Assembly: GCF_900111565.1 (NCBI RefSeq)
Contig: NZ_FOIK01000004.1
Coordinates: forward strand, 1-64,000
Direction: 5' to 3'
Length of the DNA stretch: 64,000 nucleotides
From: Paenibacillus sp. NFR01
GTDB taxonomy: Bacteria; Bacillota; Bacilli; Paenibacillales; Paenibacillaceae
The notes beneath the pieces are model-generated. The model was not told where the DNA came from. It worked only from the letters and a program-made list of their open reading frames with translations, and searched no databases. This document shows positions 1 to 8,643 of this stretch, in pieces. Both the position numbers and the translations under genes were made by a program. The number at the start of each line of letters is the position of its first letter. The first letter of the stretch is position 1.

Positions 1-213
1 CTCCGTCTTTCATCCTCTCTTCAGGCGAAAAGAGGAATTATCCGGTATTAGCTACCGTTTCCGGTAGTTATCCCAGTTCATGGGGCAGGTTGCCTACGTG
101 TTACTCACCCGTCCGCCGCTAAGCTTATCCCGAAGGATAAACTCCGCTCGACTTGCATGTATTAGGCACGCCGCCAGCGTTCGTCCTGAGCCAGGATCAA
201 ACTCTCCATAAAG
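1..213 (-). rRNA. rrs: 16S ribosomal RNA, 5' end (partial, runs off the left edge)
   Basis: The minus strand carries the universal 5' 16S motif AGAGTTTGATCCTGGCTCAG (about 188-206), followed by the early helices containing GCATGCAAGTCGAGCG-like and ACGGGTGAGTAACACGT-like conserved stretches further left. About 210 nt of the 5' domain is present and the rest lies outside the window. The exact 5' end is inferred from the TTTAT-GGAGAGTTTGATCC context typical of Bacillales. Confidence 0.97.
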
Positions 214-341
214 GTGTTTGACTTGCTCATTTAAAACATCTGACGAGAATTTGCATTCTCTTTAATACTCACTCGTTGTTCAGTTTTCAAAGATCAAGTT
301 CTCAGTGCCAGCTTTTAATCATCGTCGCCAGCAACTTTTAT
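214..341 (-). other. rRNA operon leader
   Basis: This is the untranslated leader between the rrn promoter and the 16S gene. It contains the conserved Bacillales stretch CTTTGAAAACTGAAC on the minus strand (about 279-294), the usual rrn leader/antitermination and processing region. No ORF of interest lies here. Confidence 0.7.
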
Positions 342-370
342 AATATACCATGGCGTTCGTCCGATTGCAA
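342..370 (-). promoter_or_regulatory. rrn sigma-A type promoter
   Basis: On the minus strand TTGCAA (365-370) and TATATT (342-347) are separated by exactly 17 bp, about 130 bp upstream of the 16S 5' end. A further weak TTGAGT-like element lies upstream near 395-400, so a tandem rrn promoter is possible but not convincing. Confidence 0.7.
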
Positions 371-509
371 CCTTTTTTTTAAAAAAGTTATTTGCACTCA
401 CTCAACCGCTTTTGATATCCCCCATCGATCAACAAAGTGATTGTAAGAGGGAACTACAATATACTACATTATTCGAACAAAGACAACCTCAATTTTTACC
501 AATAAATTT

Positions 510-539
510 ACAGACCCGGGACTTCCTGCCCGGGTCTGT
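510..539 (-). terminator. Rho-independent terminator after the LysM protein gene
   Basis: A perfect 11-bp inverted repeat (ACAGACCCGGG / CCCGGGTCTGT) with an 8-nt loop lies just past the stop of the LysM gene. The following minus-strand bases are AT-rich (AAATTTATT) rather than a clean U-tract, so efficiency is uncertain. Confidence 0.65.
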
Positions 540-557
540 ATACATGAATATTAATAT

Positions 558-2153
558 TTAATTAGGAATCCATGGGTTTTTGCTTTTCTTTCCGGAACTG
601 TTAGCACGCGCTTGATTGGAGCGCTTCTTACTTACCGCTTTATCCGTTTTGCTGTCCGGCAAGCCGGATACCTTGGCTTTAGCCGATCCGGACTTTGCCG
701 AGCCGCTTTTGCCTTTGGCTTCGGTGACGGCAGCCGAAGAAGCATTTATTGCCGGCGTGGTTACTTCCGGTACCAGTATCTCCGGCACCCGGTTGTGCTT
801 CGTCAGCTCTTCTGCAGCCGGATATACCGGATACGGCGGAATATTGGCAGTTACCGGCATACCGTACATCGGCATCATACTATAAGGCATTACGCCTTCC
901 GGCTGATTTGGTGTCCCGTATTGTGGTGCTGTGCCCATACTATAAGGCATCACCGACTCCGGTTGATTCGGCATTCCATACATCGGGGGCATTCCCGTGC
1001 TGTGTGGCATCACCGTTTCCGGCTGCGAAGGTGCATAGGCAGGGTATGTGCTTTGTGTGCCGTATGCCGGATGTTCATAAGGATAAGGCTGGATAGTCAT
1101 TCCGCCGCAGCCGCAATCCGGCCATGGCATAGGTGCAGGCATAGACATCGGCATCGCATACTCCGGCGAGACATAGGATGGATATCCGGCACATGGGTTC
1201 ATATCATACGCGGAAGCATTCATATTCTCTTGCATCGTGGGCAGATAAGAATATGGAGAAACGGCTTCCGGCGCATAACTCATGTAAGGCATGGCTTCAG
1301 CCGTCGGATATGCAGAAGGATACGCATACGTATACGGATTCTCTTGAATACCGGGGTAACCTGCCGTTTTATCGCAAGGCATGGATGGCATACTTTGCAT
1401 ATACAAAGGCTGAACATCCGATTTGGTCGCCTCTTTGGTCATCGCTTCCTGGGCCGGCACCGTGATTTGCACAAACAAGCTTTGCTTCTCGTGTACAATT
1501 TCCTGGACCGGTGCGATTTCCGGTGCTTTGTTGGCTACGGGAGCCACATTGGTTTCCGGCAACGCTGCCTTCTCAGGAGCTTTCTCGGCGGCTTCTTCTA
1601 CAACCGGCGCAGGCGCCGGAGCTGGCGCGGGTTTTTCTTCCGCTGCGGGAGAAACGATGGGGGCCGTCGACTTTTTGGGACCGGTATATGCCGTCCCGCC
1701 AACAACGGTTTTATCGGTAGCCGGCGACACTGCTGTATTGTTGGTAGCAGGCGATACCATCGTATCATTGTTGTTGGTTGGCGATACCATCGTGTTGTCT
1801 GGCATAACCGGAGCTGAAGTTGCTTTTTTCGGAATATTGACGACTTCGCCGGTCATAAGCGCGTTCGGATTTTTCAATTGCGGATTGGCATCGATCATTT
1901 CCTTAAGCGTCACGCCCCAGGCTTTGGACAGCTTCCAGAGCGTATCCCCTTGTTTGACAGTGTGTTTGTAGTAAAGCTCGCTGCTGTCGGGAACCGGTAC
2001 GACGCCGGCCGGAATTTTGACCTTGTCTCCGACCGCAAGCACGTCTGGATTGGCAATTTGCGGATTGGCCTCAATAACCTTTTCCAGCGGGACTCCATAC
2101 TTCTGGGATAAGGCGTACAGTGTGTCGCCTTGTTTGACAATGTGTATTTTCAC
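558..2153 (-). CDS. safA: SafA-like spore coat assembly protein with two LysM domains
   Basis: Predicted 531 aa. Two LysM domains are visible at about residues 2-46 and 61-107, each with a QGDTL core and an N-P-N-x-L motif, and would bind cortex or peptidoglycan. They are followed by a long Pro/Ala/Glu-rich linker, a Met/Pro/Tyr-rich repeat region (about 265-440) and a Lys/Ser-rich basic tail. The GTG start at 2151-2153 is chosen because AGGAGG lies 10 nt upstream; longer in-frame versions would swallow this site. In Bacillus subtilis safA lies close to pheA, and the neighbour order here agrees. SafA directs inner coat assembly; that role is inferred from architecture and synteny. The repeats are odd (see findings). 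Confidence 0.8.
   Translation of the reverse strand: MKIHIVKQGDTLYALSQKYGVPLEKVIEANPQIANPDVLAVGDKVKIPAGVVPVPDSSELYYKHTVKQGDTLWKLSKAWGVTLKEMIDANPQLKNPNALMTGEVVNIPKKATSAPVMPDNTMVSPTNNNDTMVSPATNNTAVSPATDKTVVGGTAYTGPKKSTAPIVSPAAEEKPAPAPAPAPVVEEAAEKAPEKAALPETNVAPVANKAPEIAPVQEIVHEKQSLFVQITVPAQEAMTKEATKSDVQPLYMQSMPSMPCDKTAGYPGIQENPYTYAYPSAYPTAEAMPYMSYAPEAVSPYSYLPTMQENMNASAYDMNPCAGYPSYVSPEYAMPMSMPAPMPWPDCGCGGMTIQPYPYEHPAYGTQSTYPAYAPSQPETVMPHSTGMPPMYGMPNQPESVMPYSMGTAPQYGTPNQPEGVMPYSMMPMYGMPVTANIPPYPVYPAAEELTKHNRVPEILVPEVTTPAINASSAAVTEAKGKSGSAKSGSAKAKVSGLPDSKTDKAVSKKRSNQARANSSGKKSKNPWIPN
870..1045 (-). repeat. In-frame tandem repeats in the safA-like gene
   Basis: Near-identical units of roughly 60 bp encode variants of Y-G-x-P-N-Q-P-E-x-V-M-P-Y-S-M. 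At least three units are visible, with ACTATAAGGCAT and TTCCGGCTG-type blocks recurring on the plus strand. The reading frame is preserved, so copy number could vary without breaking the protein. Confidence 0.75.
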
Positions 2154-2327
2154 GCAGCCTGAACCTCCTAATGATAGTGTCGGCAATTGCATGCGAAAGC
2201 GTCTGGAGCGCGGGATGACGCCATTTCATGGCTACACTCCAGGCAACGCCGTATGCGGTACAGCCGCCTCTTTCGTTACTACATCTTATGCAGCCCATGG
2301 GCGAATGACATCCCTGAAGCAAAAAAA

Positions 2328-2370
2328 ATCCTTTCACGTCCGCAAGCAGCGCCTGCAGTCATGAAAGGAT
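2328..2370 (-). terminator. Terminator after ilvE
   Basis: Inverted repeat ATCCTTTCA / TGAAAGGAT with an internal GC-rich stem (GCAGGCGCTGC). On the minus strand it is followed by eight T residues. It lies 20 bp past the ilvE stop and ends the pheB-hom-thrB-pheA-ilvE unit. Confidence 0.85.
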
Positions 2371-2390
2371 CGGAAATCCAAGCGATTCGG

Positions 2391-3272
2391 TTATTCAAAA
2401 ACTCTGTAGCCGTCTTTGTCGACGACATTGCGGAATTCTTCAAGCAGTTGCAGCGTAATCGGGCCGGCCTGGCCGGAACCGATGATACGGCCGTCGATTT
2501 CGCGCGCGGCGATGACTTCGGCGGCAGTACCGGTAAAGAACACTTCGTCGGCGATATACACGTCGTGCATCGTGAACGGTTCTTCCTTCAGCGTCAGGCC
2601 GAGCTTCGAGCAAAGCTCGATAATTGCCATGCGGGTAATGCCTTCAAGCGCGCCGAGGTAGCAAGGAGGGGTGTAAACTACGCCTCTTTTCACGATAAAA
2701 ATGTTGTCGCCCGAACCTTCCGTTACATACCCCTGAGCGTTCATCATGATCGCCTCATCGGCATCCGCCAAGTTGGACTGGATTTTCACCAGAATGTTGT
2801 TCAGGTAGTTGAGCGATTTGATCTTTGGATTCAGCGCATCCGGCAGGTTGCGGCGCTGTGAGACGGATACGGCGCGCAGCCCGTTGAGGTAAGCTTCCTT
2901 CGGATAGATCGCAAGCTGCTCCACGATAATAATAACGCTTGCTTGCGGACAACGGCGGGGATCCAGCCCCAGGTTGCCGCGGCCGCGGGACACGAGCAGG
3001 CGGATATAACCGTCGCGCATTTCGTTTCTGCGGATCGTTTCCGCCATCGCTTCGAGCATCTCGTCATATGTCAGCGGGATGTCCAGCATAATGGATTTCG
3101 CCGAATCATACAGCCTGTCCAGATGTTCCTTGCATTTAAAAATGTTGCCGTTATAGATGCGGATGCCTTCGAAAATGCCGTCTCCATATAAAAAACCGTG
3201 ATCAAAAACGGACACCACCGCTTTTTCCTTTGTTACGTATTCTCCGTCAAGATAAATCCATTGCTCTGCCAT
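2391..3272 (-). CDS. ilvE: Branched-chain amino acid aminotransferase (class IV, IlvE type)
   Basis: Predicted 293 aa, the normal length for short IlvE enzymes. It transfers the amino group between glutamate and branched-chain 2-oxo acids using PLP in the cytosol. The fold-type IV signature is visible: FDHGFLYGDGIFEGIR near the N-terminus, the PLP-lysine region around PKIKSLNYLNN (about residue 160), and a TEGSGDNIF block. The ATG at 3270-3272 has GGAGGTG upstream and starts 4 bp after the pheA stop, so the longer open frame is not used. A D-amino acid aminotransferase is the main alternative; LNYLNN favours IlvE. Confidence 0.88.
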   Translation of the reverse strand: MAEQWIYLDGEYVTKEKAVVSVFDHGFLYGDGIFEGIRIYNGNIFKCKEHLDRLYDSAKSIMLDIPLTYDEMLEAMAETIRRNEMRDGYIRLLVSRGRGNLGLDPRRCPQASVIIIVEQLAIYPKEAYLNGLRAVSVSQRRNLPDALNPKIKSLNYLNNILVKIQSNLADADEAIMMNAQGYVTEGSGDNIFIVKRGVVYTPPCYLGALEGITRMAIIELCSKLGLTLKEEPFTMHDVYIADEVFFTGTAAEVIAAREIDGRIIGSGQAGPITLQLLEEFRNVVDKDGYRVFE

Positions 3273-3276
3273 GAAC

Positions 3277-4164
3277 TTACTGCACCTCCGCTTTCTCTTC
3301 CTCATAGTTGTATGTGGGATATGAACCCAGAATCCGCACCTGGCAGCCAAGCGCCTTGATTTCTTCCAGCGCGGCCGGAAGCAGGACCGACTCGATCGGT
3401 TCCAGCACATCAATATAGAAATAATAAGTACCCAGCTTTTTCTTCGTTGGACGCGATTCAATCCGCGACAAATTCAGGCGTCTCCAGGCGAATGCCGACA
3501 GCACCTGATGCAAAGCCCCCGGAAAATCCTCCGGCAGCGTCACGAGAATGCTCGTCTTGGTGCCGCTGCTTTTGCCCGGCAAATCCAGCTTCTCGGGGCC
3601 GACCAGAACAAAACGGGTAAAATTGTTGTTATGGTCTGTAATCCGGCGGTCGATGATCTCCAGCCCGTGCGTAGCCGCGCCAAGCGCAGTACCGATGGCA
3701 GCCCAGCCTTTGCCGGGATTGTTCTTGACGATCTCCACGGCCTCGGAGGTGCTGCCTACCGACTCGAGCTCTGCCCAAGGAGCGTGTTCGCGGACAAATT
3801 GCAGGCATTGCGCCATGGCAACGGGATGGGACAGGATTTTAACGATATGTTTATAATCCTTGTTCCCCTGTCCATCCAGAAATTCGCCCGGATTGCCGAT
3901 CAGATTCTGGATGGATGGGTAGATCCACTCCGCCTGCATCGGTAAATCCACCTCGTTAATCAGCCAATCGATATGCAGGCTCACCGAGCCCTCGATCGTA
4001 TTCTCGATCGGAATGACGCTGTAATCGGTCGCGCCTTCTGCCGTCGCCAGAAACACATCCGAGATCAGCTTGCGAAACTCGACCTTCAGCGCTTCATTGC
4101 CGAACAGGTATAGAAGCGCCTCATGGGATGTGGTGCCTTCCGGCAATACCGCTATTGACTTCAT
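3277..4164 (-). CDS. pheA: Prephenate dehydratase
   Basis: Predicted 295 aa. It converts prephenate to phenylpyruvate in phenylalanine synthesis. The catalytic periplasmic-binding-like domain shows the NTIEGSV motif and VGSTSEAVE, and the C-terminal ACT domain carries the LSRIESRPTKK signature used in phenylalanine feedback. The ATG at 4162-4164 overlaps the thrB stop as ATGA and has AAGGAG upstream, so translation is probably coupled to thrB. An in-frame upstream extension begins inside thrB and lacks a ribosome site. Confidence 0.95.
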   Translation of the reverse strand: MKSIAVLPEGTTSHEALLYLFGNEALKVEFRKLISDVFLATAEGATDYSVIPIENTIEGSVSLHIDWLINEVDLPMQAEWIYPSIQNLIGNPGEFLDGQGNKDYKHIVKILSHPVAMAQCLQFVREHAPWAELESVGSTSEAVEIVKNNPGKGWAAIGTALGAATHGLEIIDRRITDHNNNFTRFVLVGPEKLDLPGKSSGTKTSILVTLPEDFPGALHQVLSAFAWRRLNLSRIESRPTKKKLGTYYFYIDVLEPIESVLLPAALEEIKALGCQVRILGSYPTYNYEEEKAEVQ

Positions 4165-5141
4165 GTCCAACCTTCTCCTTTTATCATATCTAAAAACGGG
4201 GTACTTTGCATCCCGTTTCTTTCGACCCGCTCTGCCTGGACCCCGTTCAGGCAAGGCAGCAGCCAGCGGGTACGGGCCGTGATGCCATGCTCCTGCATGG
4301 TCTCCAGCAAAAACCGCTCCAGCTCCGCCTTGCGCGAGTCGCTCCGGTCCACAAGACAGATCAGCGTCGGGCCGGCGCCGCTAAGCGCGATGCCGAGCGC
4401 GCCGTGCTGCGGCGCCTCGGCGAGCAGCTTTTCCATACCCGGCACAAGCGGCGCGCGGTAAGGCTGATGCAGCCGGTCCTGCATGCCCCGGCCGATCAGG
4501 TCCAGCCGGCCGGACGCAAACGCTGCCGCGAGCAGCGACGTCCGGCTTATATTATACACCGCATCGCCGACCGATATTTCCGCCGGCAGCACACCGCGCG
4601 CCTTGGTCGTCGACAGCTCGAAGTCCGGAATGACGACCAGCAGCTCCAAATCCTGCGGCGGCTCCAGCCGGATGTAATCGGCATGGCTGCCGTCCCAGAC
4701 GGCCGTTATAATGCCGCCGAACAGGGAGGCACCGACGTTGTCGGGATGTTTCTCCAGTGCCGTTGCCATATCAAACAGCTTGGCGTTATCGAGCGGCGAA
4801 CCGATCATGGCGTTCGCCGCGGCCAGCGCGCCGATGATGGCCGAAGCGCTGCTGCCGAGCCCGCGGGTCAGCGGAATATCCGAATACATGGAGATGGACA
4901 ATTCGGGAATAGAGACGCCGGCTTCAGCGAAAACCATCTGTGCGACCTGGTACAGCAAATTGCTTTTATCCAGGGGAAGACCGTTCATTTCCTCGCCGTA
5001 GAGATGGAAGACGGTCTCCTCCGCTTCCTCCATCCCGATCCAGGCATACAGCGACAATGCCATGCCCAGCGTATCAAAACCCGGTCCCAGATTGGCAGTG
5101 CTGGCCGGTACTTTTACGATCGACCTTCCGTAGTTGCTCAT
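4161..5141 (-). CDS. thrB: Homoserine kinase
   Basis: Predicted 326 aa, GHMP kinase family. It phosphorylates L-homoserine in threonine synthesis. The N-terminal VPASTANLGPGFD block and the phosphate-binding PLTRGLGSSASA motif are plain, and a LSGAGPT motif lies in the C-terminal half. The ATG at 5139-5141 has AAGGAG upstream. It follows hom directly, but thrC, which sits between hom and thrB in Bacillus subtilis, is missing from this operon. Confidence 0.95.
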   Translation of the reverse strand: MSNYGRSIVKVPASTANLGPGFDTLGMALSLYAWIGMEEAEETVFHLYGEEMNGLPLDKSNLLYQVAQMVFAEAGVSIPELSISMYSDIPLTRGLGSSASAIIGALAAANAMIGSPLDNAKLFDMATALEKHPDNVGASLFGGIITAVWDGSHADYIRLEPPQDLELLVVIPDFELSTTKARGVLPAEISVGDAVYNISRTSLLAAAFASGRLDLIGRGMQDRLHQPYRAPLVPGMEKLLAEAPQHGALGIALSGAGPTLICLVDRSDSRKAELERFLLETMQEHGITARTRWLLPCLNGVQAERVERNGMQSTPFLDMIKGEGWT

Positions 5142-5188
5142 GTTCGCTAGAATCTCCTTCGTCTTTTTCGCGGCGCAAGGGCTGCGGT

Positions 5189-6475
5189 TTAGCCTTCTAC
5201 CCGGTAATGGCTCTTGATCCGGTGGATGACCGGCAGCTCCTCCAGATGATTCAATACCTTCGTCATGCTGGCTTTGCTTGCGTTATGCGTTACGATAATG
5301 ATCTCGGCGTCCGGATTATGCGGATTGGCCTGCTGTACCACGGAGTCCAGGCTGACCTCGTATTCGGCGAAAACCTGGGTAATTTTGGCTAGCACCCCGG
5401 CCTTGTCGTCAACATGAAGCAAAAGGAAATTTTTATAAAACACGTTCTCATCACTCTTCAGCTTGCGCTGCTTGTATGGAATAATCTGCTTCAGGCCGTT
5501 GACGCCAAGCTTCAGATTCTTGATCACCGCCACCAGATCGGCCACAATCGACGTCGCCGTCGGCATGGCGCCCGCGCCCGCCCCGTAAAACATCGTCTCG
5601 CCCACCGCCTGGCCGAACACGTACACCGCGTTGAATACCCCATTGACCGAAGCGATCGGGTGCCCCGCACGGATCATCGTCGGCTGCACGCTAATATGGA
5701 ACTCGTCATCCGCGGATTCGGCAATGCCGATCAGCTTCATTTCGTACCCGAGCCGTTTGGCAAAAGCGATATCCTCTTTGCTCACCTTGGAGATGCCCTT
5801 GACACTGACATCCCCCAGCTCTACATTGGTGCGGAAGCCGAGGGTGCCGAGAATCGCCATTTTGCGCGCCGCATCCAGGCCTTCGACATCCGAGGTCGGG
5901 TCCGACTCGGCATACCCCAGCTCCTGAGCCTCCTTCAGCACGTCGGCGTATGACGCGCCTTCCTGACTCATTTTACTCAATATGTAGTTCGTTGTTCCGT
6001 TGACAATGCCCATAATGCGCATGATTTTATCCGAGGAAAAGCCCTCGATCAGCGTACGGATAATCGGAATACCCCCGGCCACGCTTGCCTCGTAAAAGAC
6101 GTCGCACTGCTTCTCCTGCGCCTTGGCGAGAATTTCGGAACCGTGCAGCGCCATCAGGTCCTTGTTGGCCGTGACGATATGTTTACCACGCTCCAGCGCT
6201 TCAAGGATATATTCCTTGGTGCCGGCGATGCCCCCCATCACCTCCACGATGACGTCAATCTCCGGATCGCGGATCACTTCCCACGGATCACTGGTGATTT
6301 TGGAGGCATCGACATTGATGTCGCGGGCTTTGGCAATATTCTTCACCGCTATGCGTTCAATGAGAATCGGCGAGCCGACCTGGCTGCTCAAATCCTCCTG
6401 ATTTCCTTCCACGATACGGACTACGCCTGTGCCGACGGTTCCGAGGCCCAGCAGTCCAACTTTAACCGGCTTCAT
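5189..6475 (-). CDS. hom: Homoserine dehydrogenase
   Basis: Predicted 428 aa. It reduces aspartate semialdehyde to homoserine with NAD(P)H. The N-terminus has the Rossmann GLLGLGTVGTGV motif, the central domain has EVMGGI and the catalytic region around LGYAESDPTSDVEG, and the C-terminal ~80 residues form an ACT domain (LLLHVDDKAGVLAKITQVF) for allosteric control. The start has AGGGGG upstream. It lies between the ACT-domain gene and thrB in one apparent operon. Confidence 0.96.
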   Translation of the reverse strand: MKPVKVGLLGLGTVGTGVVRIVEGNQEDLSSQVGSPILIERIAVKNIAKARDINVDASKITSDPWEVIRDPEIDVIVEVMGGIAGTKEYILEALERGKHIVTANKDLMALHGSEILAKAQEKQCDVFYEASVAGGIPIIRTLIEGFSSDKIMRIMGIVNGTTNYILSKMSQEGASYADVLKEAQELGYAESDPTSDVEGLDAARKMAILGTLGFRTNVELGDVSVKGISKVSKEDIAFAKRLGYEMKLIGIAESADDEFHISVQPTMIRAGHPIASVNGVFNAVYVFGQAVGETMFYGAGAGAMPTATSIVADLVAVIKNLKLGVNGLKQIIPYKQRKLKSDENVFYKNFLLLHVDDKAGVLAKITQVFAEYEVSLDSVVQQANPHNPDAEIIIVTHNASKASMTKVLNHLEELPVIHRIKSHYRVEG

Positions 6476-6541
6476 GTGCTTCCCCCTAAAAATATGATCC
6501 TGCTTGATGTGACCATGTGCTCAGATAAGAAAAGTATGGCC

Positions 6542-6979
6542 TTAACCCTGCCCGATAATCAACGCGCGTTTGACGCCCGGGATGCTCCGCATATTGTCCA
6601 GCATATCGCCAAGCTCCTCGTTCAAATGGGAAATTTCGATCGAAATGACGACGTTGGCCCGGCCCTGCAGCGGGATACTCTGATTGATGGTCAGCACGTT
6701 GGCGCCATGGACGGCCACGCAGCCGAGCACCTTGGACAACATCCCGGACTCATGCTCCAGATCAATGGAGATCGTCACGATGCGTTCCCGCTCCAGCTGG
6801 TGGATCAGATGAATGCCGTCTTTATATTTGTAAAAAGCACTGCGGCTTAAGCCCACCAGCTCCACGCCTTCGTTCACCGTCTTGGCGTCCCCTGCCTCCA
6901 GCAGCTGCTTCACCTGCATGGTCTTCAATACGGCATCCGGCAAAATGTCCTCACGGACCAAATAATAGCGCTCTTTCAC
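6542..6979 (-). CDS. pheB: ACT domain protein of the PheB/UPF0735 family
   Basis: Predicted 145 aa. The N-terminal part (KERYYLVREDILPDAVLKTM, then LSRSAFYKYKDGI) resembles the HTH-like segment of Bacillus PheB, and the C-terminal half is an ACT domain (ISIDLEHESGMLSKVLGCVA). The GTG at 6977-6979 is preferred over the GTG at 6991: GGTGAGG sits 6 nt upstream, and the resulting N-terminus matches the family. It is probably an amino-acid-responsive regulator; the biochemical role of the family is not well settled. First gene of the amino-acid operon. Confidence 0.85.
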   Translation of the reverse strand: MKERYYLVREDILPDAVLKTMQVKQLLEAGDAKTVNEGVELVGLSRSAFYKYKDGIHLIHQLERERIVTISIDLEHESGMLSKVLGCVAVHGANVLTINQSIPLQGRANVVISIEISHLNEELGDMLDNMRSIPGVKRALIIGQG

Positions 6980-7021
6980 GAACGTCCTCACCCCAAAGAC
7001 TTTTGTGTTTTCATAGTGGAC

Positions 7022-7051
7022 ATTATAAAGGATATTTCAAAGGGATTGCAA
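7022..7051 (-). promoter_or_regulatory. Sigma-A promoter for the pheB-hom-thrB-pheA-ilvE operon
   Basis: Minus-strand TTGCAA (7046-7051), 18-bp spacer, and a perfect TATAAT (7022-7027), 43 bp upstream of the chosen pheB start. No T-box or other leader fits in the short space that follows. Confidence 0.7.
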
Positions 7052-7083
7052 TAGCTTTTCGCCTATTCTATAAATGGAAGAAC

Positions 7084-7109
7084 CCCCCGGTCCAGAAGTA
7101 CCAGGGGGA
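7084..7109 (-). terminator. Possible terminator of the SPFH cassette
   Basis: GC-rich inverted repeat CCCCC-(C)-GGT / ACC-(A)-GGGGG with one bulge, about 27 bp past the stop of the zinc-ribbon gene. The downstream tract is only GTTCTTCC, so it may be weak. Confidence 0.4.
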
Positions 7110-7135
7110 AAGCCGCGTGCTATATACGTTTTCTC

Positions 7136-7870
7136 TTAATGGTAGGACAGCGCCGTTCCGCAATAGTCGCAGCTCTTTGGCTGATCGGGAGTCACGGTGT
7201 TCTGCGCTCCGCAGCTTGGGCAGCTGACCGATTTAGGCAGCATCCGGGACGCAGGCGGCTGAGACCGGAGCGGGGAGCTTGTTGGCTGCGGGTACGGTTG
7301 TCCGCCGGGTGCGCCGAACGGAGAATGGGGAGCCTCCACCGGTTGGGGACGCCCCTCCGCTGCATCTGAACTCCGTCCCTCTCGAATCGCAATGTCGGCA
7401 TCAAGAACCCCATGAGATTTCAGATACTCAATATCTCTGCTTACATCAGCTTCGCTTTGTCCTGTCATGTCCGACAAATCACCGATATGGCGTACCCAGC
7501 TTCCTGTAATAAGCTGTATGTACCGCTCCGCAAGCTGCAGGAAACGCCCTCTCGCACGTGCCGCGCTCCTTGCAAAAATAGCAGCGGGTACCAAAAACAG
7601 CAATATCCAAAGCACAGCGGTCATCACAAATTGGCCGGTGGTAATATCTCCGGATGCACGCGTACCGATAAACGGAACCAAAATTTCAACAAACCCGCCG
7701 AGAAACACGTGAAACAGCAAATTATAGTTTACCGGTTTGCGATAATTTTTGTAATGGGTAGAACTAAGCTGGATCATGGCAAAGACCAGTCCCAGCGGCA
7801 TAAAGAGATACGCAAAAACGATAATTGCAATGTCAAATCCATTCCGTTCGTATTTAGGCAAATTGCTCAT
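7136..7870 (-). CDS. Membrane protein with C-terminal zinc ribbon
   Basis: Predicted 244 aa. Three hydrophobic segments are visible at about residues 12-35, 48-65 and 80-100, followed by a soluble stretch with a helix-turn-helix-like segment (LSDMTGQSEADVSRDIEYLKSHG) and a Pro-rich linker. The tail is a zinc ribbon with CPSCG (about 215) and CDYCG (about 233). It is the last gene of a three-gene minus-strand unit with the coiled-coil membrane protein and the SPFH protein, and has AGGAGG upstream of its ATG. No specific function is recognised; a membrane-stress role like that of the Bacillus ydjGHI set is inference from the neighbours. Confidence 0.75.
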   Translation of the reverse strand: MSNLPKYERNGFDIAIIVFAYLFMPLGLVFAMIQLSSTHYKNYRKPVNYNLLFHVFLGGFVEILVPFIGTRASGDITTGQFVMTAVLWILLFLVPAAIFARSAARARGRFLQLAERYIQLITGSWVRHIGDLSDMTGQSEADVSRDIEYLKSHGVLDADIAIREGRSSDAAEGRPQPVEAPHSPFGAPGGQPYPQPTSSPLRSQPPASRMLPKSVSCPSCGAQNTVTPDQPKSCDYCGTALSYH

Positions 7871-7884
7871 TACGTAATATCCTC

Positions 7885-8631
7885 CTATTTTAACGCCGCC
7901 AGTTCGCGGTTGCGCCGCTGAAGCGTAGCGGAAATACTATCAGTCAAGCCGCGGGTGTCCCCTTCCCACTCAGGGGAAGGTTCCAGGAGCGATAACAGCA
8001 GCGAGACATGATCATGCAGCAGGGAAATCTGCTGGTCCAGCAGATTCTCCGTGGCCCGCAGCTCCGGATCGGACACCGGATCGCTGTACTTGAACTGTTC
8101 CTCCAGATCCCCGACAATACCGGCCAGCAGCGCAGCCTCCGGGCGTTTCCAGGCCCGGGCGATCTGCCGGATCTCGCCGAGTTCCTCCAGCTGCCGCCGG
8201 AGGCTGCTTGTGGCGTCCGCCGTTTGCCCTTCCTGTGCAGAAGCATTCCAGCTGTATAAGCCCGTAGTGCCCAGAAGAATGGCGGCGACCATCAGGAGAA
8301 CGAGCTGCACGGCGGCATACGCAAACGCGCCAAGCTCCAGCAAACCGTCCAGAATGGCGGCGGCAGCTCCGGCAGCCAGTAGATACAATAAGGCAATCAG
8401 CATCCCGGTCAAAAGGGCGGGGGAGGCTCCGCCGGCGCGAGCCGCCGAACGCAGCCACAACCGGGCGCTGAAATACACGGCGCTTTCCGCAGCCAGCACC
8501 GCCAGGAGCGAAACCGCAGAACGCAGCGGCGAAGCCCCGAAACCCCACAAGGCAAAACAAATTACAGTAACTATTACTGCCGCGACATATGCGGCGGACA
8601 AAATTGCGCCGTAACGATTCCGTTTATCCAC
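7885..8631 (-). CDS. Hypothetical four-helix membrane protein with cytoplasmic helical tail
   Basis: Predicted 248 aa. Four hydrophobic helices lie at about residues 8-28, 36-55, 72-95 and 102-125. They are followed by a charged helical region (LRRQLEELGEIRQIARAW and beyond) with coiled-coil character. Start is GTG (8629-8631) with GGAGG 6 nt upstream. It sits between the SPFH and the zinc-ribbon genes, 14 bp from the latter. I do not recognise a family; position suggests a membrane partner of the SPFH protein. Confidence 0.7.
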   Translation of the reverse strand: MDKRNRYGAILSAAYVAAVIVTVICFALWGFGASPLRSAVSLLAVLAAESAVYFSARLWLRSAARAGGASPALLTGMLIALLYLLAAGAAAAILDGLLELGAFAYAAVQLVLLMVAAILLGTTGLYSWNASAQEGQTADATSSLRRQLEELGEIRQIARAWKRPEAALLAGIVGDLEEQFKYSDPVSDPELRATENLLDQQISLLHDHVSLLLSLLEPSPEWEGDTRGLTDSISATLQRRNRELAALK

Positions 8632-8643
8632 GTCGTTCCTCCA

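Noticed and set aside
612..1817. Long plus-strand open frame opposite the LysM coat gene, Arg/His-rich
   Set aside because: Shadow of the minus-strand gene in GC-rich repeats: no ribosome site, and a composition typical of antisense frames.
2154..2330. Sigma-E promoter for the SafA-like gene (GTCATTCG then CATAAGAT on the minus strand)
   Set aside because: Only a loose match with short spacing; too weak to list as a feature without start-site data.
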